The notes beneath the pieces were generated by a model that was given only the letters and a program-made list of their open reading frames with translations, was not told the origin of the DNA and searched no databases. Both the position numbers and the translations under genes were made by a program. Positions 5,079 to 7,717 of a stretch of 7,717 nt of DNA are shown here, one piece after another (position 1 is the first letter of the stretch; each line of letters starts with the position of its first letter). The stretch comes from SAR324 cluster bacterium (GTDB lineage Bacteria > SAR324 > NAC60-12): contig JAKUUF010000069.1 of the NCBI GenBank assembly GCA_022448705.1, forward strand, positions 1 through 7,717. The letters run 5' to 3'.

Positions 5079-6893
5079 TCAGCGTTCAATTTTCAAGACA
5101 GCCATAAATGCTTCCTGTGGTACTTCCACTGAGCCTACCCGTTTCATTCTTTTTTTGCCTTCTTTCTGCTTTTCCAGCAATTTTCTTTTTCGTGTGACAT
5201 CACCTCCATAACATTTTGCAGTTACATCCTTGCGCAACGCACCCTGGGTTTCACGGGCTATAACTTTAGCGCCAATGGCTGCCTGAATTGCAACCTCATA
5301 CATCTGTTTTGGAATAAACTCTTTTATTTTTTTTGCCAGCTCACGACCCCTAAATGGCGCCTTGTCACGGGGAACAATCATTGACAATGCATCCACCATT
5401 TCGCCATTGAGCAATATGTCCAGTTTGACCAATGCGCCCTTACGAAAATCAATCAGTTCATAATCTAAAGAGGCATAGCCCTTAGAAATTGATTTAAGCT
5501 GGTCATAAAAATCCAGTACAATTTCATTTAAGGGAATTTCATACTCAAGCATAACACGATTTGGGGCAGGATACTCCATGAGGCTCTGAACACCCCGGCG
5601 TTCCTGTGCAAGTTTCATAATTCCCCCAACATATTCCTGCGGAGTCAGAATCCGGGCACGAATGTAGGGCTCTTCAATGTATTCAATTTCAATTGGAGAG
5701 GGCAGCTGAGACGGATTATCCACCGAGATGACTGCTCCTTTTTTAAGATGAACCTGGTAGACAACGCTTGGTGCAGTTGTAATGAGCTGCAGATTAAATT
5801 CTCTCTCCAGTCGTTCCTGCGCAATCTCCATATGCAAAAGACCTAGAAATCCGCAACGAAAACCAAAACCCAGTGCGACAGAAGTCTCCATTTCATAGCT
5901 AAGTGATGAATCATTCAAAGACAGTTTTCGCAATGCTTCTTTAAGTTCTTCGTATTGTTCACTGTCCACGGGATAAATTCCACTGAACACCATCGGTTTT
6001 GCCTCCGTGTAGCCAGGAAGTGGTTCGGTGTCTAGATTGCCAACTGTAGTAATGGTATCCCCGATTATTGTGTGGCCAATGGTTTTTATTGATGCGCTCA
6101 AAAAACCAACCTCACCCAGTTTAAGTTCTTCACGCTGTTCAGGAAAAGGAGTGAAGACGCCGAGCTGAAACACTTCATATTCCCTTCCAGTTGCAATAAA
6201 TCGGATTTTATCCCCAACATGTACTTCTCCGTCCACAATCCGTATCATCAGAACAATCCCAAGATATGAATCAAACCAGGAGTCAAAGATTAGGGCACGC
6301 AGAGGGGCTCCTGAGTCACCAGATGGAGGTGGAATATAATCCACGACCTGTTGCAGAACCTCAGGAATGCCGATGCCTTTTTTTGCGCTTACCATTGCAG
6401 CATTGCTGCTGTCCAGACCGATAATGTCCTCAATTTCCCGGCAAACCTTATCAGTTTCCGCAGAGGGCAGGTCTATTTTGTTCAACACAGGAAGGACTTC
6501 CAGATTATTATCAAGTGCCATATAAACGTTGGCTAACGTCTGTGCTTCCACGCCCTGAGCTGCGTCAACAACAAGCAGAGCTCCTTCACATGCGGCCAGT
6601 GAACGGGAAACTTCATAGGTAAAATCAACATGTCCTGGAGTGTCTATCAGATTTAACATGTATTCCCTGCCGTCTTTTGCCCGGTAATTTAAGCGCACCG
6701 TTTGTGATTTTACTGTAATGCCCCGTTCGCGCTCAATGTCCATTTTATCAAGTAGCTGGTCCTGTGCCTCCCGTTCAGTGACGGCGCCTGTTTCTTTCAT
6801 CAGGCAGTCTGCCAGTGTGGACTTTCCATGGTCAACATGTGCGATTATTGAGAAGTTCCGAATCAGGCTGGAATCAGGCGGGGTGTTTTTCAT
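5079..6893 (-). CDS. lepA: Elongation factor 4 (LepA) GTPase
   Basis: A 604-residue, full-length LepA/EF4, a ribosome-dependent GTPase that acts on the 70S ribosome (back-translocation and initiation/biogenesis roles have been proposed). All five G motifs are intact: AHVDHGKS (G1, 18-25), RGITVKSQT (G2, 57-65), DTPGHVDF (G3, 84-91, catalytic His88), NKID (G4, 138-141) and SAK (G5, 169-171). The EF-G-like C domain shows EEPYIRARILTPQEYVGG. The LepA-specific C-terminal domain is plain from ALRKDVTAKCYGGD, KRKLLEKQKEGKKRMKRVG and PQEAFMAVLK, which excludes EF-G, TypA/BipA and RF3. The only plausible start is ATG 6893; it has no Shine-Dalgarno sequence and lies 5 nt from a palindrome. It is the first gene of a minus-strand run with pfaD 30 bp behind. 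lepB (signal peptidase), its common partner in proteobacteria, is absent here. Confidence 0.98.
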   Translation of the reverse strand: MKNTPPDSSLIRNFSIIAHVDHGKSTLADCLMKETGAVTEREAQDQLLDKMDIERERGITVKSQTVRLNYRAKDGREYMLNLIDTPGHVDFTYEVSRSLAACEGALLVVDAAQGVEAQTLANVYMALDNNLEVLPVLNKIDLPSAETDKVCREIEDIIGLDSSNAAMVSAKKGIGIPEVLQQVVDYIPPPSGDSGAPLRALIFDSWFDSYLGIVLMIRIVDGEVHVGDKIRFIATGREYEVFQLGVFTPFPEQREELKLGEVGFLSASIKTIGHTIIGDTITTVGNLDTEPLPGYTEAKPMVFSGIYPVDSEQYEELKEALRKLSLNDSSLSYEMETSVALGFGFRCGFLGLLHMEIAQERLEREFNLQLITTAPSVVYQVHLKKGAVISVDNPSQLPSPIEIEYIEEPYIRARILTPQEYVGGIMKLAQERRGVQSLMEYPAPNRVMLEYEIPLNEIVLDFYDQLKSISKGYASLDYELIDFRKGALVKLDILLNGEMVDALSMIVPRDKAPFRGRELAKKIKEFIPKQMYEVAIQAAIGAKVIARETQGALRKDVTAKCYGGDVTRKRKLLEKQKEGKKRMKRVGSVEVPQEAFMAVLKIER

Positions 6894-6898
6894 GTATA

Positions 6899-6918
6899 TT
6901 TACAAAAGTTTTTGTAAA
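6899..6918. promoter_or_regulatory. Perfect 9-bp palindrome immediately upstream of lepA
   Basis: TTTACAAAA (6899-6907) and TTTTGTAAA (6910-6918) are exact inverted copies around a 2-bp centre; with one bulged base the symmetry extends to TAT/ATA on the flanks (6897-6921). The repeat ends 5 nt before the lepA start codon. Its dyad symmetry fits a dimeric repressor operator; as RNA, a 2-nt loop would have to open by a few pairs. A -35-like TTGATA (minus strand, 6920-6925) abuts it, but no convincing -10 follows. The regulator is not identifiable. Confidence 0.5.
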
Positions 6919-6998
6919 ATATCAAATTGCAGGGTATGACCGTTTTTTGTTTGCTGTTTATTTCAGAGAGGATCATCACATTCTTTGCCGATAGCAAA

Positions 6999-7027
6999 AT
7001 AATTAAAAAATCTGCAGTTGAAGACAA
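6999..7027 (-). promoter_or_regulatory. Candidate promoter for the lepA-pfaD-parA run
   Basis: On the minus strand, TTGTCT (7022-7027) and AATTAT (6999-7004) each match 4 of 6 consensus bases with 17-bp spacing. The leader would be about 100 nt and would contain the palindrome before lepA. Weak boxes in AT-rich DNA, so low confidence. Confidence 0.25.
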
Positions 7028-7047
7028 TTAAAATGATTAAAGTATCT

Positions 7048-7155
7048 AAAACAGTTTTTCTTTATAAAATGACATAATCCTATAAAAAAATCGAGACCTG
7101 CCTGCTTCACTCATAGCTTAAATTTCTATTTAATTCCTGTACGGAAAACAGTTTT
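7048..7155. repeat. Two copies of palindromic AAAACAGTTTT (7048-7058, 7145-7155)
   Basis: The same 11-mer, symmetric apart from its central base (AAAAC-A-GTTTT), appears twice in the divergent spacer, with starts 97 bp apart. The second copy is extended to GAAAAC/GTTTTC (7144-7156). The spacing is close to nine helical turns, so both copies could face the same side of the DNA. Possible paired operator; chance is not excluded. Confidence 0.35.
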
Positions 7156-7223
7156 CAGGTTTTCATGCAGTGCTTAATCTGCTATCTTCTTCTCTTCACC
7201 TGACCAAAATTTTTAACGAAAAA

Positions 7224-7717
7224 ATGTCTGAAACTGGAAACAGCAATTTTAGTGAGGAATCCTTTAAATTTCGCCATCGTCTTGAGTATTTCCTTTTCAG
7301 CAGCCTTAAAAGATGGGGACAGGGTGCTTCAGAAAAATCATTAAGACGGGGGGCATTAATGCTTGATGGCCTGCTTTATTATTGCCTGCGTATCTGCCGA
7401 AAGATAGTGAAAATCAACCTGGAGTTTGCTTTTCCAAAATTGTCATCAATGGAGCGTAAAAAAATAGCACGTGAAAATTATCGATGGTTTGCGCGTTTTT
7501 GCATGTACGTTCTTCATATGGACGCATGGAAAGGCCGCACAGCAGAGATGGTTTACTGTCAAAATCCTGAAATTCTCGACCAGGCTTTGTCTGAAAAAAA
7601 GGGGGTACTACTTATCAGCGGACATTTCGGAAACTGGGAAATGATTCCGCCGGCACTAGCTGAAAAGGGATATAAAGTTGTTATGTACGTCGGAAGACAA
7701 ACCAACCCGCTCACAAA
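7224..7717 (+). CDS. LpxL/HtrB-family lipid A-type acyltransferase (5' part, cut by window end)
   Basis: The first 164 residues of a lysophospholipid/lipid A acyltransferase; the frame is open at the window edge, and full-length members are about 290-320 residues. These inner-membrane-associated enzymes transfer a secondary acyl chain from acyl-ACP to the lipid A precursor. The evidence is the catalytic block LLISGHFGNWEM (129-140), giving the family's H-X4-D/E motif as His134 and Glu139, preceded by the usual NLEFAFPKLSSMERKKIARENY region (65-86). A hydrophobic helix near residues 43-58 may be the membrane anchor, though it is short. ATG 7224 is the best start; a GTG at 7170 is in frame but would add an atypical extension, and neither has a good ribosome binding site. 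Related acyltransferases act in other glycolipid pathways, so the exact substrate (lipid A versus another glycolipid) is open, and no symbol is given. Confidence 0.87.
   Translation, partial: MSETGNSNFSEESFKFRHRLEYFLFSSLKRWGQGASEKSLRRGALMLDGLLYYCLRICRKIVKINLEFAFPKLSSMERKKIARENYRWFARFCMYVLHMDAWKGRTAEMVYCQNPEILDQALSEKKGVLLISGHFGNWEMIPPALAEKGYKVVMYVGRQTNPLT

Larger units (their letters stand above)
6894..7223. other. Divergent 330-bp intergenic region with several palindromes
   Basis: This AT-rich stretch separates lepA (leftward) from the acyltransferase gene (rightward), so it must hold both promoters. No RNA gene or coding frame is recognised. Beyond the lepA-proximal palindrome it contains two copies of AAAACAGTTTT and an inverted repeat TTAAAT/ATTTAA (7118-7133). 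A CATAAT (7073-7078) and a TATAAA (7081-7086) could be -10 boxes for the rightward gene, but neither has a convincing -35. Confidence 0.5.

Noticed and set aside
6718..6939. Plus-strand open frame opposite the lepA 5' end
   Set aside because: Ser/Arg-rich translation antisense to the conserved LepA G1-G2 region; explained by LepA codon usage.
1..7717. CRISPR array, tRNA, rRNA or riboswitch
   Set aside because: No regularly spaced repeats, no cloverleaf-type sequence and no recognisable conserved RNA core found on reading the intergenic regions.

Overview
The window reads as ordinary, gene-dense chromosome from an AT-leaning Gram-negative bacterium. Gram-negative is supported by a truncated lipid A-type (LpxL/HtrB family) acyltransferase at the right edge. 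The presence of a PfaD-type enoyl reductase suggests a lineage that carries a polyunsaturated fatty acid (PUFA) or polyketide synthase elsewhere, such as marine deltaproteobacteria-like or SAR324-like groups. That taxonomic guess is inference only: no rRNA or tRNA lies in the window.

Layout. At the left (1-1654, + strand) a good promoter candidate drives a short unrecognised gene (153-623), followed 17 bp later by a DUF368/PopT-type membrane protein predicted to recycle undecaprenyl phosphate. This pair runs head-on into a minus-strand block, and the two stop codons overlap at 1651-1654. The minus-strand block runs from 6893 down to 1651 in the order lepA (elongation factor 4), pfaD, a ParA-type ATPase, and a DUF3102-like helical protein. 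The first three are tightly packed (30 and 34 bp gaps). The DUF3102-like gene follows after 175 bp that hold a promoter candidate and a strong inverted repeat. A 330-bp divergent spacer with several palindromes separates lepA from the lipid A-type acyltransferase gene (7224 to beyond the right end, + strand).

How the genes fit together. PopT and the acyltransferase both serve the cell envelope. LepA is a translation factor, and PfaD is the enoyl-reductase subunit of PUFA or polyketide synthases, here without its usual PfaA/B/C partners nearby. The most unusual element is ParA plus the DUF3102-like protein: it looks like a partition or positioning module with no canonical ParB, a modified ATP-binding loop, and its own regulated promoter. 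It could segregate or position a chromosomal locus or another cellular cargo. Shine-Dalgarno sequences are poor at almost every start; the only strong one, at parA, sits too close to the apparent GTG start codon.
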